Assembly: GCA_036971615.1 (NCBI GenBank)
Contig: JAYKKR010000010.1
Location: 62,001 to 126,000 of the forward strand
Length of the DNA stretch: 64,000 bases
Direction of reading: 5' to 3'
Source of the DNA: Amyloporia xantha
Lineage: Eukaryota; Basidiomycota; Agaricomycetes; Polyporales; Adustoporiaceae
How positions within the stretch are numbered: the first letter of the stretch is position 1; each line of letters opens with the position of its first letter. Positions 18,209 to 29,337 of the stretch are shown one piece after another. Below the pieces are notes generated by a model. That model worked only from the letters and a program-made list of their open reading frames with translations. It did no database searches and had not been told where the DNA came from. Made by a program: the position numbers and the translations under genes.

Positions 18209-20513
18209 ATGACTATCGAAGCTGTACCTCCTGTTGTTGTGGACAAGATTCACTCTCCTCATGGTCCTGCTACGGGGTCTGCCGTTCCTCCTCCTGGTGT
18301 CCCTGCAACCGAAGAGGTAGCCGCAATCATCAAGTTGAAGGGTCCCGCTTCTAAGTGGTTGACAGAGCACATACCTGCATACCAGACTGTCAAGGGGAAG
18401 AAAGGCGATAAAGGTGGCTGGTGTGCGAGCATCGCGGACGAATTCATTGCGCACTTTCGTCTTGCTAGTGTGCGTCTGGAGGACGGGTCAGTATTCCGTC
18501 CGCTGCAAGGACATTCTATCCAGGACCAACCCGCTTCTTTAGAGGCTCTGAAAAATGTGAGTAAATGGATTTCTAGGGTGCACTCGCAAAGACACTGATT
18601 GATGTCGTCGCTCCTAGCGGATAGTCCGTTGGTTCTACAATCATGGCAACGACACGACACATACCACGCCGGTCCCACCAGTCCCACCAGCCCCACTACC
18701 TGCCACAATTACGGGAGGGAAGAAGCCGAGGAAGGTCACGGCAAAGGGAGTTTTCATCAGCAGACATCAGCTGGAAATTCGCGCCCTCATGAACGCGAGG
18801 CGCTTGAGTGAAGGAGGTGGCACACGCGTGAACCTGCATTATTGGCATCAGGTGACCAAGGAGATGTGGGATGGCGCACCTGAAAAGGAGGTGGAGGAAT
18901 GTGAGACACAGGCGAAAAGCTCAATGAGGAGGGCGACCGAGAGCCAGATGATGCTGAAATCTGCAGGTACTATACATCTGATTCAGGCCCTGCTTACGAC
19001 ATCACTGACGCGCTCATGTATAGCAACCAAGATCAGCTTGTCGAGACGCTCCAAACCTTATTAAGTAGTCTTGCAGGGCGCGGGCGCGGGCAGGTCGGAG
19101 AGGTCGTATTTCATTGTCTTTTCGGTGTAAAGGGGATGGGAGGAGCCGTGGGTATTGGAAGGTATGTGTTGTTCATTTGAATTTCGCGGCTTGGTGTTAA
19201 ACCAATCATGGCAGTGTTAGTACTGTCCCCAATATGGACACTGCTCGTGCAATCAATGCAAGTGATTTCGGCTCGTGGCTTTCGCGCTATGCAGAAGTGG
19301 TGCTTAATCCGTTCGGTGATTGGGCTGACGAGATTCTCGGAGGTCAGTCCTACCAATCTACATAATACTTTGCATAGATCTCATGGCGGTTCAGTGCCAG
19401 AAACCCGTGATGCATGTCCACAGGTGACTATCAATCCTGATGGTCAACCTATACTACCCGATGTGGATATGGACGAAACGACCAATAAGGAATTTGCCCG
19501 ACTATTGAGGGACTATTTCACATTATTATGGGGTATGTGTGGGGCTAAACTCCGTCTGTGTGTACTCATTAATCTCTCCTATGGTAGCATCCTCATGCCC
19601 TCCGGGATTCGAGCGCAAGTCTATCCCATGGGAGGAATTTGTCACAGAGAACACCGAACACCTCGTCCCACCGTCACGCATGCCCCTCGGTTTCAAATTG
19701 ACGATCCCTGAGAAGATGGGCCGTCATGCCCAAACTTTGTACGAGTACATTCTGGCTGGTCAAGGCGATGTACCGAAGGTTGCAGCTGAAGCCCGATTTG
19801 GCTTCACCTTCCTGAATACATCGCTGCATGGCCATTTACAGGAGCAAATCCCCACAGGAGCGCCGGCGGATGTCACCCTCGAGAATGTCACGCAACATCA
19901 AGTATCGGGCTCCAAGTCCGCGACTAGTGACGACGAGTCTGCCCCAATACCCAGTCCATCGAAGCAAACACCGCGCAAACGAGTCATCGTGAGGACGCAA
20001 CATCAAGTATCGGGCTCCAAGTCCGTGACTAGTGACGACGAGTCTGCCCTAATACCCAGTCCATCGAAGCGAACACCGCGCAAACGAGTCATCGTGAGGA
20101 TTGACTCTGACGATAGCGGTGCGGAAAGTGACCATCCGCGCCAGAGCCAATCACAGAAGCTCCCAATGCTGGCTATCGAATCGGAGACACAGGAGGTCGA
20201 AGATGCGATACCTGATGTATCTTCAGCGAAGCAAGCGACGGTTGGCGAAACGGAAGAAGCACAGGTTGCTGAGGAAGCCATGGCGGTCAAGGACACTGAG
20301 CACTTAGAGGTCGAGATGCGCATCCAGGAAACTGTCGATGTGGAGGTCCACGTTGAACAACCGGCCAGCGCGGGGGCCGAACAGACCACAAGGAAATTGA
20401 GAAAGCGTATCTCTGCAGCGAAAGGAGGAAACGAAGACGATGGACCAGTCCGACCAGTCAAAAGGGTGACAAGGTGCGCGGTTCATCGTGGACTTTATTG
20501 CGCAATGTACTAA
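18209..20513 (+). pseudogene. Multi-exon gene with RIVRWFYNH motif, probably frameshifted
   Basis: It starts MTIEAVPPVVVDKIHSP. The first exon ends at a GTGAGT donor near 18557. The next exon begins RIVRWFYNHGNDT, a W-F/Y-x-N-H segment I associate with repeated agaricomycete proteins of unknown function. Further exons encode AYDITDALMYSNQDQL, SDFGSWLSRYAEVVLNPFGDW and FERKSIPWEEFVTENTEHL, then a disordered acidic tail. Near 18905-18920 the frame must change between VEECETQA and EKLNEEGDREPDD with no usable intron, so this copy carries a 1-2-nt indel or an assembly error. A 35-residue unit is duplicated in the tail. The true stop (20513 or a later exon) is uncertain. Confidence 0.5.
19890..20099 (+). 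repeat. 105-bp direct tandem duplication in coding sequence
   Basis: Copies at 19890-19994 and 19995-20099 differ at only a few bases. The unit is a multiple of three and encodes 35 residues beginning TQHQVSGSKS and ending PRKRVIVR. Confidence 0.95.
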
Positions 20514-20764
20514 TTGGTGGTCACATGAGACAGGAGTGCAGCTGGGTCGTCTGGAGTATCAACACGCAGCGTAACTTCTGGGGTGCAGGCACGCAAGGGC
20601 AGGTATGTGGCCAAGGGTTTGTCACCTTCTGGTGCAATGCTGATTTGGCTGCTGTAGCACACAGAAGAGAACGAGAAGGAAGAAGGCGTAATATTGGGAT
20701 AGGTACGACGTATCATGTCTACACATCATCGCGTTTACTTATGACCGCCCGCGCAGCGTAGAGA
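20514..20764. other. End of the 18209 gene or intergenic
   Basis: A possible last exon (GRYVAKGLSPSGAM, near 20600-20660) is open in one frame but could not be joined cleanly. No other feature is seen. Confidence 0.3.
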
Positions 20765-21131
20765 CAATTCAAGTGGTGGATGCGGTGACTAGATTTTATC
20801 TTGTCAATCGGATAGTTTGGAGTTAGATGGAAATAGGTTAGGATCCGATACTATGGATATAATCCGATTGAGGCAACTACACATATGATTGTGTATGCAC
20901 CATGTAATCTATCCGATATTTTCGAGCATCTGATAAAATCCCAAGTTATTAAGAATCCGATACAATCCAAAGCTCTATTGGACATAATCCTGTGGTCATG
21001 ATCCAACAAGCAGCATATGAAGGAGAGTATCGGATTAAATCCTAAGATAGGATCATAATATAAGGACAAATCCTATCCTATCCTACCTGTAGATATAGGT
21101 AGTAGGATAATCTATTTTACTGATATGCCTG
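20765..21131. repeat. AT-rich block with repeated ATCCGAT words
   Basis: ATCCGAT or its complement occurs about six times between 20800 and 21040, partly as inverted pairs (TTAGGATCCGATACT near 20838 against AGTATCGGATTAAATCCTAA near 21030). It replaces the U3 part that the 3' LTR of the copia element would predict here. It may be part of another element or a foreign U3. Confidence 0.45.
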
Positions 21132-21225
21132 AGGAGCCTTTCATGCATGTATATAAGCAGGGCCTTACAGCCCACTAGAATACAAGACGGATTAGCCTCC
21201 TCTCCTCTATAGTCTGCGCTCAACA
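21132..21225 (+). repeat. 5' LTR, R/U5-like part only
   Basis: These 94 bp are identical to 27560-27653, including a TATATAA box near 21150 and the terminal TCAACA. Sequence further upstream has no similarity to the 3' LTR. Confidence 0.85.
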
Positions 21226-21238
21226 GGTTATGAGCCCC
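21226..21238 (+). other. Primer-binding site, initiator tRNA-Met half
   Basis: GGTTATGAGCCC directly after the LTR is complementary to GGGCTCATAACC, the anticodon arm of the eukaryotic initiator tRNA-Met. Ty1/copia elements are known to use such an internal half-tRNA primer. Confidence 0.75.
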
Positions 21239-24200
21239 GCGCTCTAATCTGTCTGACTACTGTGCAGTCATCTGTCTTCACTCTTCTATTTGCGCTTTCA
21301 CTTTCTCTTTTGCGCATTTACCCCTTCTATTGCCTTCTTCTTATAAGGCCCCTTAGTAGACTACGTAAGTACACAGTCCTCAGTTTTGTGACGAACTCTT
21401 GGGAGTCTGCACTTCAGTGGGCGGCTCTTAGAGGTCCAAATCCTCTCCTGGGAATAAGGCACCTTACGCGAAATAGTCAAAGGCGTAACAGGGCCCTCAG
21501 GCAACTGCGAAGCAAAACTCTGCGGCTCCATAGGTAGCTGTAGATAGAAGTACTATACAGTAGCTAGCTAGGCCTTGGGCAATACCCTCTGCGGCATAGT
21601 CTCGTCTCGATCGCTCACTTCCCTCGACTCTACCCTGCGTCTTGGCTATTTCGGCTAGCTGGGACAAAGGTTCACTTCAATAAGTGTCCATCTTTGAGCT
21701 AGAGACGTTGACTTCTTCATCAGAAGCAGCTGATCCAGTGGCAGATCAATCTCAGTCAGGCGACTCAGAGGGATCTTCACCAGAGCCAGTACAGCTTATA
21801 TCTGTCTACCCAACAGATTATAGCTGGAAATTCCCTTACGCATGGCGATTATATTGGTGGTCTTACAGACGACGATCTTGGTTATTTTCCATACAATATT
21901 GAAAGTAACTCTCTTCGTCACACTGACAGTGAAGAGTACTTTCCAAACCTCTCCAATACATTTTGGGCTATACTTCTTCGATCCGATCCTTTTGATCAAG
22001 AAGTTAAAGAGGTTAAACCAGATCGATCGCCTCCATCAATTCCTCAATCAATTCCATCAATTTCTCGATCACCTTCCATCGCCTATCTCCTTCAGTCTGA
22101 CACTCGCCCTGACATTTTATTCTGATCGCCATGGATCCCTCCAAGATTCCTACCTCCACCATTCCCATTTTTGATGGCACAAACTATATTGCCTGGTCTA
22201 ACGCCATGAGAGGTGTTTTTAGATGGTCTGGTTCCTGGAACATTGTTGAAGGGAATTCAGGCACACCTCTTCCTCGTCCTACTGTTGCAGCTGCTGGAGA
22301 AGACCTCGTTACCATCCAGGCTGCTTGGGATGAGAAGAATGACAAGGCACTTGGTTTGATGACCATCTATATTTCCTCCTCGCTACAATTCCTCATTGGC
22401 AATACTACCACTGCTGCTGCAGCGTGGAAAGCAATTAAAGATCAGTATGCCAAACCTGGTGCTGTTGGTGCATTCGTCTACTTCCAACAATTATTCAATA
22501 CTCGCTTTGACGATGCCCAACCTCTTCGCCCTCAGATAACAGCACTTGAGGAAATTCGTAGTCGTACCGTTGATGCTGGGATTGCCATCTCAGATCAATT
22601 TGCTGCCCTCATTATTGTCAACGCCTTGCCCAATTCTTATCAGACCATTGCTTCGACTCTGCTGGCTACAGTCACAGACCTTTCTACACTTAAACCAGCA
22701 GATGTCATCCCCAAAATAATTGAGGAAGAAGCTAGACGTCAGGCCTCTAAAAATGCTAATGTCTCTCGCGTCTCATCGACTACTCGTCTCCCAAAGAAAT
22801 GTAATATCTGCGGAAAGACTAATCATTCGACTGAGAACCATTGGCCTGATGGAAAGCCACCTCAAAAGGGGAATAAGCAGGGCAAAGGCAAGGGCAAGCA
22901 AGGCGGTAATCAAGGTGGAAATAATAAAGGAAGTGGACAGAATCACGGTCAAAATAATGGTAATACTGGAGCTTCACAAGGACAGGGACAGAATTCTGGT
23001 GCAAAAGTCAACAATCTTCTTATAGAATCTGTACCAGATGTAACGGTAGCATCTTCTTCGTCCAAATCAATTGACCTTTCCCTGTACCATGTGGGAGATG
23101 AGATCGCAAGATGGATGGTTGACTCAGGTTGTACTTCACATGTCACAAACGTCTTTGAAGATTTTGATCACTATCATGAATTTCCAGTACCTGGTCATGC
23201 GCACTTAGCCGGCGCAGATAAAACCATAGATATCAAAGGTGTTGGAATAGTTCTTCTGCGACATCAGAATAGTGACGGAATCATTGTCAACCTGACTCTT
23301 AAATCTGTCCTTTATATTCCTGAAGCGTCTCATCGTTTCTTCGCTCCATGTACCATTATTGACCAAGGAGGCTGCTATAGTGCCCATGGGGACACTATGA
23401 ATTTTTGGGCAGGCTCCAAACCGGGTGAGAACCTAATCCTCACTGCGCGATCAAGCCATGATGGTTCAGGTTTCTATTGGCTTGAAACCAAAGTGTTTCA
23501 TCCAAACACCCGGCCTCAGACTCTGCAATCTGTGGAAGCTGACTATGACTTGTGGCATCAACGGTTTGGTCATGCGGGACGTAACACAATTCGTCAATTG
23601 CCTAATCATGTTAATGGCGCACCAAATAGTCTTTCTTCAGCACCAAAGTCTGATCCTTGTGCTGGTTGTGCGCTTGGCAAGTCCCACAGACAACCGTTCC
23701 CACTCTCTTCTACTCGCACATCTAAACCATTAGAACTTATTCACTCAGATCTCGTCGAGATGCCATCTTTGTCCATTGATGGTTTCAAATATTGTGTCAC
23801 ATTCCTCGACGACTTCTCCTCATTTGGTGTCATGTATTACCTTAAGCGGAAATCTGATGCTCTCACCTGCTTTAAAAGTTATCGAGCATGGGGGAAACTC
23901 AGCTTTCTACGCGACTTAAGCGTTTCCGCTCTGACAGAGGAGGAGAATTTATGGGTGAAGAGTTCACACAATATTTACATGAAAATGGTATTGAACGCGA
24001 GGCATCTATGCCACAAAGTCCACAACAGAATGGACGTGCAGAACGTTGGCAGCAAACTATTGTAGAAAAAGCAGAAGCTATGCGTCATCATGCTGGTTTA
24101 TCCACTGACTTCTGGAAACTTGCTGTTGAAACTGCCGTTCATATTTACAATCGTCAGCCATTCCGCAGAGCACACTGGCGTACTCCCATTGAATTATGGA

Positions 24201-25231
24201 ATGGTACTGTTCCAGATGTGTCGTACTTTAGAGTCTTTGGATGCCTAGCCTATGTACATGTTCAGAAGGAGCGACGCCAGGATAAGCTCACGGCTCGAGC
24301 TAAACCTATGGTGTTCGTCGGCTATGAACCTGGATCAAAGGGGTATCGATTCTGGGATAAAGATAGCCGCTCCATTGTTTTATCGCGTGATGCGGTATTC
24401 AATGAGAGATCCTTTCCGAACAAAAGTGAGAATCCTATTCCCGCTGCCCAACAACCGCATGAGCCGCCCGTTCCTGTAGCTCCAGCACCACAGCCGGCCC
24501 TGCCGCTTGGTGATGATGATGCTAATAGGCCTGAACCGGATGCTGACTTGCCTCCACATCCGGGACCACCACCAGAACCGCCTAGAAACCCATCTCCTCC
24601 ACCTCGTCCACCTTCTCCAGATGAGCCTCCAGTACCACAACCTCCTCCATTTGTACCTAGACGCTCTACTCGGTCAACCGCTGGTAGACCGCCACCACGG
24701 CCTGACAATGCGTATGGTGATCGTCACCCTGCAGCTATACAGCGTGACATTGACCAAGGAGGTGGTTTACCTGACGTCATGGAGAATCTCATCTCAGATC
24801 TTCCAGTAGAGTTTATTCTCAACGCCGATCCTCAGTATGGACCTTTTCCACAATCTTATCAGGAAGCGATCTCTCGCCCTGATCGGACTCAGTGGGAGGC
24901 CGCTATGCAGGAAGAGATAGACTCTCAAATGGAGAATGGTACATGGAAGTTAGTCGACTTACCTCCTGGACGTAAGGCAGTACCTTGTCGTTGGGTTTAC
25001 CAGTGATGTCATTTATAGTGGATAATCTTCTTTACACTTTGTACACTTTTTTGTCTAATCTACCCCATACCTGAGTGCTTCACACTCTTTAATCCTCTGG
25101 ATTATCCCAATATTTCCCCCACTGTCAGGCTACCTTCATTATGCAGGATCATCCAGAGGATAAGCCTGAAAATAATCCAGAAGATTATCTAGAAGATAAT
25201 CCAGAGGATTATCCAGGAAAAGAAATCAATT

Positions 25232-25319
25232 ATGACACCAGCAGGGATTGAACCCCAGAATTCCCACATTTCCATAATAGGCAAGTAGGCAGGCAAACTT
25301 ACCACTACACCATAAGTCC
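25232..25319 (-). other. Pol III-type A and B boxes, tRNA-like (left arm)
   Basis: This is the inverted partner of 25623-25710, with the same boxes on the minus strand. The two copies face outward in the palindrome. Confidence 0.65.
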
Positions 25320-25622
25320 TTGTATATAGGTCTAAGGTTTAGTCAATATATACTATAGTCTCCCCAAGGGATGCTATATATCTGGAGTTCAACCAATTTC
25401 GACTTTTTGGCTGTTTCTGTATTGAGCCATATACAGCTAGATTGTGCCTGGATTAAGCTAAGTCAAGAAGCTGGATTAGCTCTGCTTTTATAAAATCTAA
25501 TCCAGCTGTATATGGCTCAATACAGAAACAGCCAAAAAGTCGAAATTGGTTGAACTCCAGATATATAGCATCCCTTGGGGAGACTATAGTATATATTGAC
25601 TAAACCTTAGACCTATATACAA

Positions 25623-25710
25623 GGACTTATGGTGTAGTGGTAAGTTTGCCTGCCTACTTGCCTATTATGGAAATGTGGGAATTCTGGGGTTCAATCCCTG
25701 CTGGTGTCAT
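25623..25710 (+). other. Pol III-type A and B boxes, tRNA-like (right arm)
   Basis: TGGTGTAGTGG at 25630-25640 fits the A box and GGTTCAATCCC at 25688-25698 fits the B box of tRNA genes. No acceptor stem pairs, so it is a tRNA-derived promoter and not a tRNA gene. The mirrored copy is at 25232-25319 on the minus strand. Confidence 0.65.
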
Positions 25711-27349
25711 AATTGATTTCTTTTCCTGGATAATCCTCTGGATTATCTTCTAGATAATCTTCTGGATTATTTTCAGGCTTATCCTCTGGATGATCCTGCA
25801 TAATGAAGGTAGCCTGACAGTGGGGGAAATATTGGGATAATCCAGAGGATTAAAGAGTGTGAAGCACTCAGGTATGGGGTAGATTAGACAAAAAAGTGTA
25901 CAAAGTGTAAAGAAGATTATCCACTATAAATGACAAAGACGGGTTTACACTATTAAACCTGGTGGTAGATATAAAGCTCGGCTTGTAGCCAAAGGCTTTA
26001 AACAGGTCAAAGGCATCGATTATGATGAAATATTCTCCCCTGTCGCTCGTTTTGAATCTATAAGATTCTTACTCGCCCATGCTGCTCTTAATGATTGGGA
26101 GGTAGAGGCTATGGATGTAAAGACAGCATTCTTATATGGCGAATTAGACGAGGAGATATATATGGAGCAACCAGAAGGCTTTAAAGTCCCTGGTCAGGAA
26201 CACAAAGTTTGTCGTCTTTTGAAGGCTATTTATGGTCTTAAACAGGCTGGCAGACAGTGGAATAAAAACTCCACAATGCGTTGTTGGAATTAGGGTTCAC
26301 ACGTACATATTCTGATGCGGGTATTTATGTGTATCGTCATCATGGGGGGATTTAATACTTGTCGTATATGTTGACGATCTATTGCCTATTGGGTCTGATC
26401 GGCGTCAGATTGCATGGCTTAAAGGTTGTCTTCAGAAGCGATTTAATGTTCGTGATCTTGGGCCTGTAGAATCTTTTCTAGGCATGCGGATTACTCGAGA
26501 TAGATCATCCAGAAACATTTGGCTTGATCAGTCTAAATACATTGAAGAGACACTCGAGCGATTCCAAATGCTAGATGCAGCACCCACGCGAACTCCCCTT
26601 CCATTTGGCGTACATCTTGTCAAAGCAGATCCTTCATATGAAGTTGATGCCGCCCTTTGTTCAAAGTACCAGCAGCTCATTGGTTCACTTTTGTGGATCG
26701 CCTTAGGCACTCGCCCAGATATAGCCTATGCAGTTAATCGCCTTTCCCAATATTCTGCTAAGCCTACAATGCAACATTATAAAGCCGCACAATATATTCT
26801 TCGCTATTTGAACGGTTCACGTTCACTTCGGCTTTGCTACAAAGGCAGCGGATTATCTGGACTTATAGGTTATTCTGACTCTGATTGGGCTGAGAACAAG
26901 GACGATAGGCATTCAACTAGTGGCTTTGTCTTCTTTATGGCAGATGCTGCTATTTCATGGGTCTCGCGGCGACAAAAGACTGTTGCTCTGTCTTCTACAG
27001 AAGCAGAGTACATGGCGTTGTCCGACTCTTGTCGACAATTAGCCTGGCTTCGGACTCTTCAGTCTGAGATTGGTTTTAAGCCGCAAAATGCCACACCTTT
27101 ATGCATTGATAATAATGGTAGCATTTTTCTTGCGGTTAATCCAGCTCATGACAGAAGAACCAAGCACATTGATATACAGTACCACTTTTGCAGAGAGTTC
27201 ATTGAAAACGGTCATGTCGATCTTTTCTTTGTACCTACTGCTGAGCAAAGGGCCGATATCCTTACTAAGAATTTATCTTTCTCTATTCATGAGAAATTTG
27301 TACATAGTCTTGGACTAGAGTAGTTAGCGACTATCTAGTTGAGTGGGAG

Positions 27350-27653
27350 TGTTGAACGATTAGTTTCCAACTATAGTAGTCGCACTTCCATACTTGGTAG
27401 TCAGTACTTACTCATTTCTATGATGTTCTATGACGTTCCATAGTATGCTCTTGTCTTACTTCATAGGCTCCACTTTCTTACTAAGAAATCTCCACTATGA
27501 TTTCATTATGACTTCATATCTTACTCAGATATTCTATAGGTTTCTGGATACGATTACTAAGGAGCCTTTCATGCATGTATATAAGCAGGGCCTTACAGCC
27601 CACTAGAATACAAGACGGATTAGCCTCCTCTCCTCTATAGTCTGCGCTCAACA
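27350..27653 (+). repeat. 3' LTR of the copia element
   Basis: The 304-bp LTR starts TGTTGA and ends TCAACA, a perfect 6-bp inverted pair, directly after a purine-rich tract. Its last 94 bp match the 5' LTR remnant exactly. Confidence 0.85.
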
Positions 27654-27656
27654 ATA

Positions 27657-29127
27657 GTGATTTTGCATGTCTCACTGCCCATATTTATTTCGAGACACCC
27701 GTGCGACAACTCACCAGTGATGAGCGCAATGAATTGCAGGCCTATGCACTCACCAAACCACAATGGCGGCTTGCCAAGCAGTTGGAGCCTGTGCTCGAAG
27801 TACGTGATTTAGGTCTAGTCTCCGAGTCTGCTCACCCTCATTATTCAAAATAGATATTCCAAGATGTCACGGATCTATTCTCAATGGCAGAAGTCCCACT
27901 TGTTCATGAGACGGTACCTATGCTCGAACGATTAGAACACCAATTGGAGGCTGTCCGAGACGATCGTGATGCCGAACTGCCGTCAGTCATCCGCGTGGCG
28001 GCACAAGCGAGTCTTCTTGTCGTCGGAAAATATTATGCCTTGACCGACGATACCGATGTCTATCGGATTGCCATTGGTAAGTCCCGCTGGACTTTTATTG
28101 TTTGTTTGCTAACTCCAACTGTCTTGTAGCGATGTGTCCCGACAAGAAGCTTGAATGGTTTCACAAGAATCCTGACTGGCGCCCTCATCAGAACTTTTGA
28201 CATTGTCCTGACAGCCCTGACAAATCACTTGTCAGGGCCTGTCAGGGTCAGTCAGTATAGTCAGGGTGTCAGACCTTGAATTTCTTTGAATTCTACAATG
28301 GCTACATTAGCTATGCTGCAAAAAATCTTTTTCAGGTTTAGGTCAGAGTCTGCTAGGCTCTCAGTCAGATTCACAAAATTTCCATTTTAGGCAATTTCCA
28401 TTTTTTGTCAGGGCTGTCAGGGCGTCAGGCCAATGTTGAAAGTACTGATGCTGAGGATCGAGCCGAAGCAACACGCATCCTTCATGCACGCTGGGCAGAG
28501 ACATACACTAATCGCAGTTCTACTTCTGAAGGCACACCGACTCATAAAATCCCTGCCACTGGTCGTCCTGCCGTACCAAAGGTTAGCAACTGATAAATCC
28601 AGCAACACTCATTCTGAGTCATTCACTAACCTAGCGCAAATCGCAGGCCAAAGGGAAGTGGGCTTTGGCTTTCTGGGAGGATGCTTCACCGAGCAAGTAT
28701 CCCATCGACAGCATTGAAGCATACTTAGAAGCTCCAATAGTCTCAAGTCATGATATTGAGCAAGTCGGAGGGATCTTAGCTTACTGGGCACAGGCTGCGG
28801 AAACGCGGCCTCGTCTTGCTCGCATGGCACTCGACTATCTCAGTGCACCCGGTAAGCCATCTGCGATGTGTATCATATTGTACTTATGATGTCCCCATGG
28901 CAGCTTCTTCCGTTGATGCTGAGCGAGCGTTCTCGGCAGGGCGTCTTGCAGTCAACCACCTTCGACACCAGATATCATCTCAAACATTTAAGGCACAGAT
29001 GGCCATTGGCTCATGGGCTGAAACTCCTCTACTGCCAGACCTCAAAATTTGTACGAGCCTGTTGGATCGTAAGAATGCACAGGTGGATGGTAAAGGAAAG
29101 GCGCGTGAGGTTGAAGTAGTAGATTGA
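27657..29127 (+). pseudogene. hAT transposase C-terminal half
   Basis: The coding sequence begins mid-protein (FETPVRQLTSDERNELQAY) and runs through short introns (GTACGT near 27800, GTAAGT near 28078, GTTAGC near 28581, GTAAGC near 28851). Recognisable parts are LEIFQDVTDLFSMAEVPLVHE, VGKYYALTDDTDVYRIA, KKLEWFHKNPDW and the dimerisation domain LARMALDYLSAPASSVDAERAFSAGR. It ends KAREVEVVD with a TGA at 29125. A MITE-like insertion near 28190-28450 interrupts it between PDWRPHQNF and the following VESTDAED. The N-terminal zinc finger and first catalytic Asp are missing, so it is not functional. Confidence 0.8.
28190..28450. mobile_element. Small MITE-like insertion with inverted ends
   Basis: Ends are inverted copies: ACATTGTCCTGAC...AGCCCTGACA at about 28200-28222 and the complement of ACATTGGCCTGACGCCCTGACAGCCCTGACA at about 28405-28436. 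The interior holds GTCAGGG words and is AT-rich. It interrupts the hAT frame. The target duplication could not be fixed because similarity of the ends extends outward. Confidence 0.6.
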
Positions 29128-29337
29128 TACAATATAACTAGTGACAAAGTTTGTACTCTTCGCGGCTGAATCTATTATGTTTATCTGCGGATCATCCACG
29201 GGTATCCGCGTAATACCTGCAGGTCAACCCGGGTATACAAGTACGGGTACGGGTCGGGTACGGTCCCAAAGGAGAAAGACTATTCACCTGCGGGTATCAC
29301 CCGGGCATGACCCGGGTTAACCCATGTCACACCCTAA

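Larger units (their letters stand above)
25001..25940. mobile_element. Palindromic hAT-like MITE inside copia RT
   Basis: Arms of about 430 bp (25007-25436 and 25506-25935) are near-perfect inverted copies around a loop of about 70 bp. GGGTTTAC flanks the unit on both sides (24993-25000 and 25941-25948), an 8-bp target duplication as made by hAT transposases. Deleting the unit with one duplication restores the copia RT frame. The left end CAGTGATGT equals the right end of the hAT element at 51085-54482; the right terminal 6 bases deviate. No ORF is seen. Confidence 0.9.
22131..27323 (+). pseudogene. Copia gag-pol polyprotein, broken
   Basis: The frame starts MDPSKIPTSTIPIFDGTNY (22131), a typical copia gag. 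A zinc knuckle CNICGKTNHSTENH follows with His as last ligand. The protease has WMVDSGCTSH, and the GAG-pre-integrase part has LWHQRFGH and CAGCALGKSHRQPF. The integrase core has IHSDLVEM, RSDRGGEF and QNGRAERWQQT. The RT has RWVY (before the MITE), [24 protein letters not shown] and VVYVDDLL. The RNase H has SDSDWAENKDDRHSTSG, SSTEAEYMAL and TKHIDIQYHFCRE, ending near ADILTK. A one-base loss in a G-run near 23890, shifts near 26270 and 26350, and the MITE at 25001 break the frame. Confidence 0.9.
21132..27653 (+). mobile_element. Ty1/copia retrotransposon, decayed
   Basis: The element holds a partial 5' LTR, an iMet-type primer site, gag with zinc knuckle, protease, integrase, RT and RNase H in copia order, a purine-rich tract (GAGTGGGAG, 27341-27349) and a full 3' LTR. 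Frame breaks at about 23890, 26270 and 26350 plus a 940-bp MITE in the RT make it inactive. At the left only the last 94 bp of the LTR are present. Confidence 0.9.
27654..29337 (+). mobile_element. hAT transposon, 3' half
   Basis: This holds the C-terminal half of a hAT transposase followed by a right end with many CGGGT/ACCCG subterminal words and a terminus GTCACACCCTA near 29336. The left half is missing: the copia LTR directly precedes it and nothing hAT-like lies left of the copia element. Confidence 0.75.

Noticed and set aside
25623..25710. A tRNA gene
   Set aside because: A and B boxes fit, but no acceptor stem pairs and the anticodon arm does not fold; it lies in a MITE arm and exists in mirrored form.
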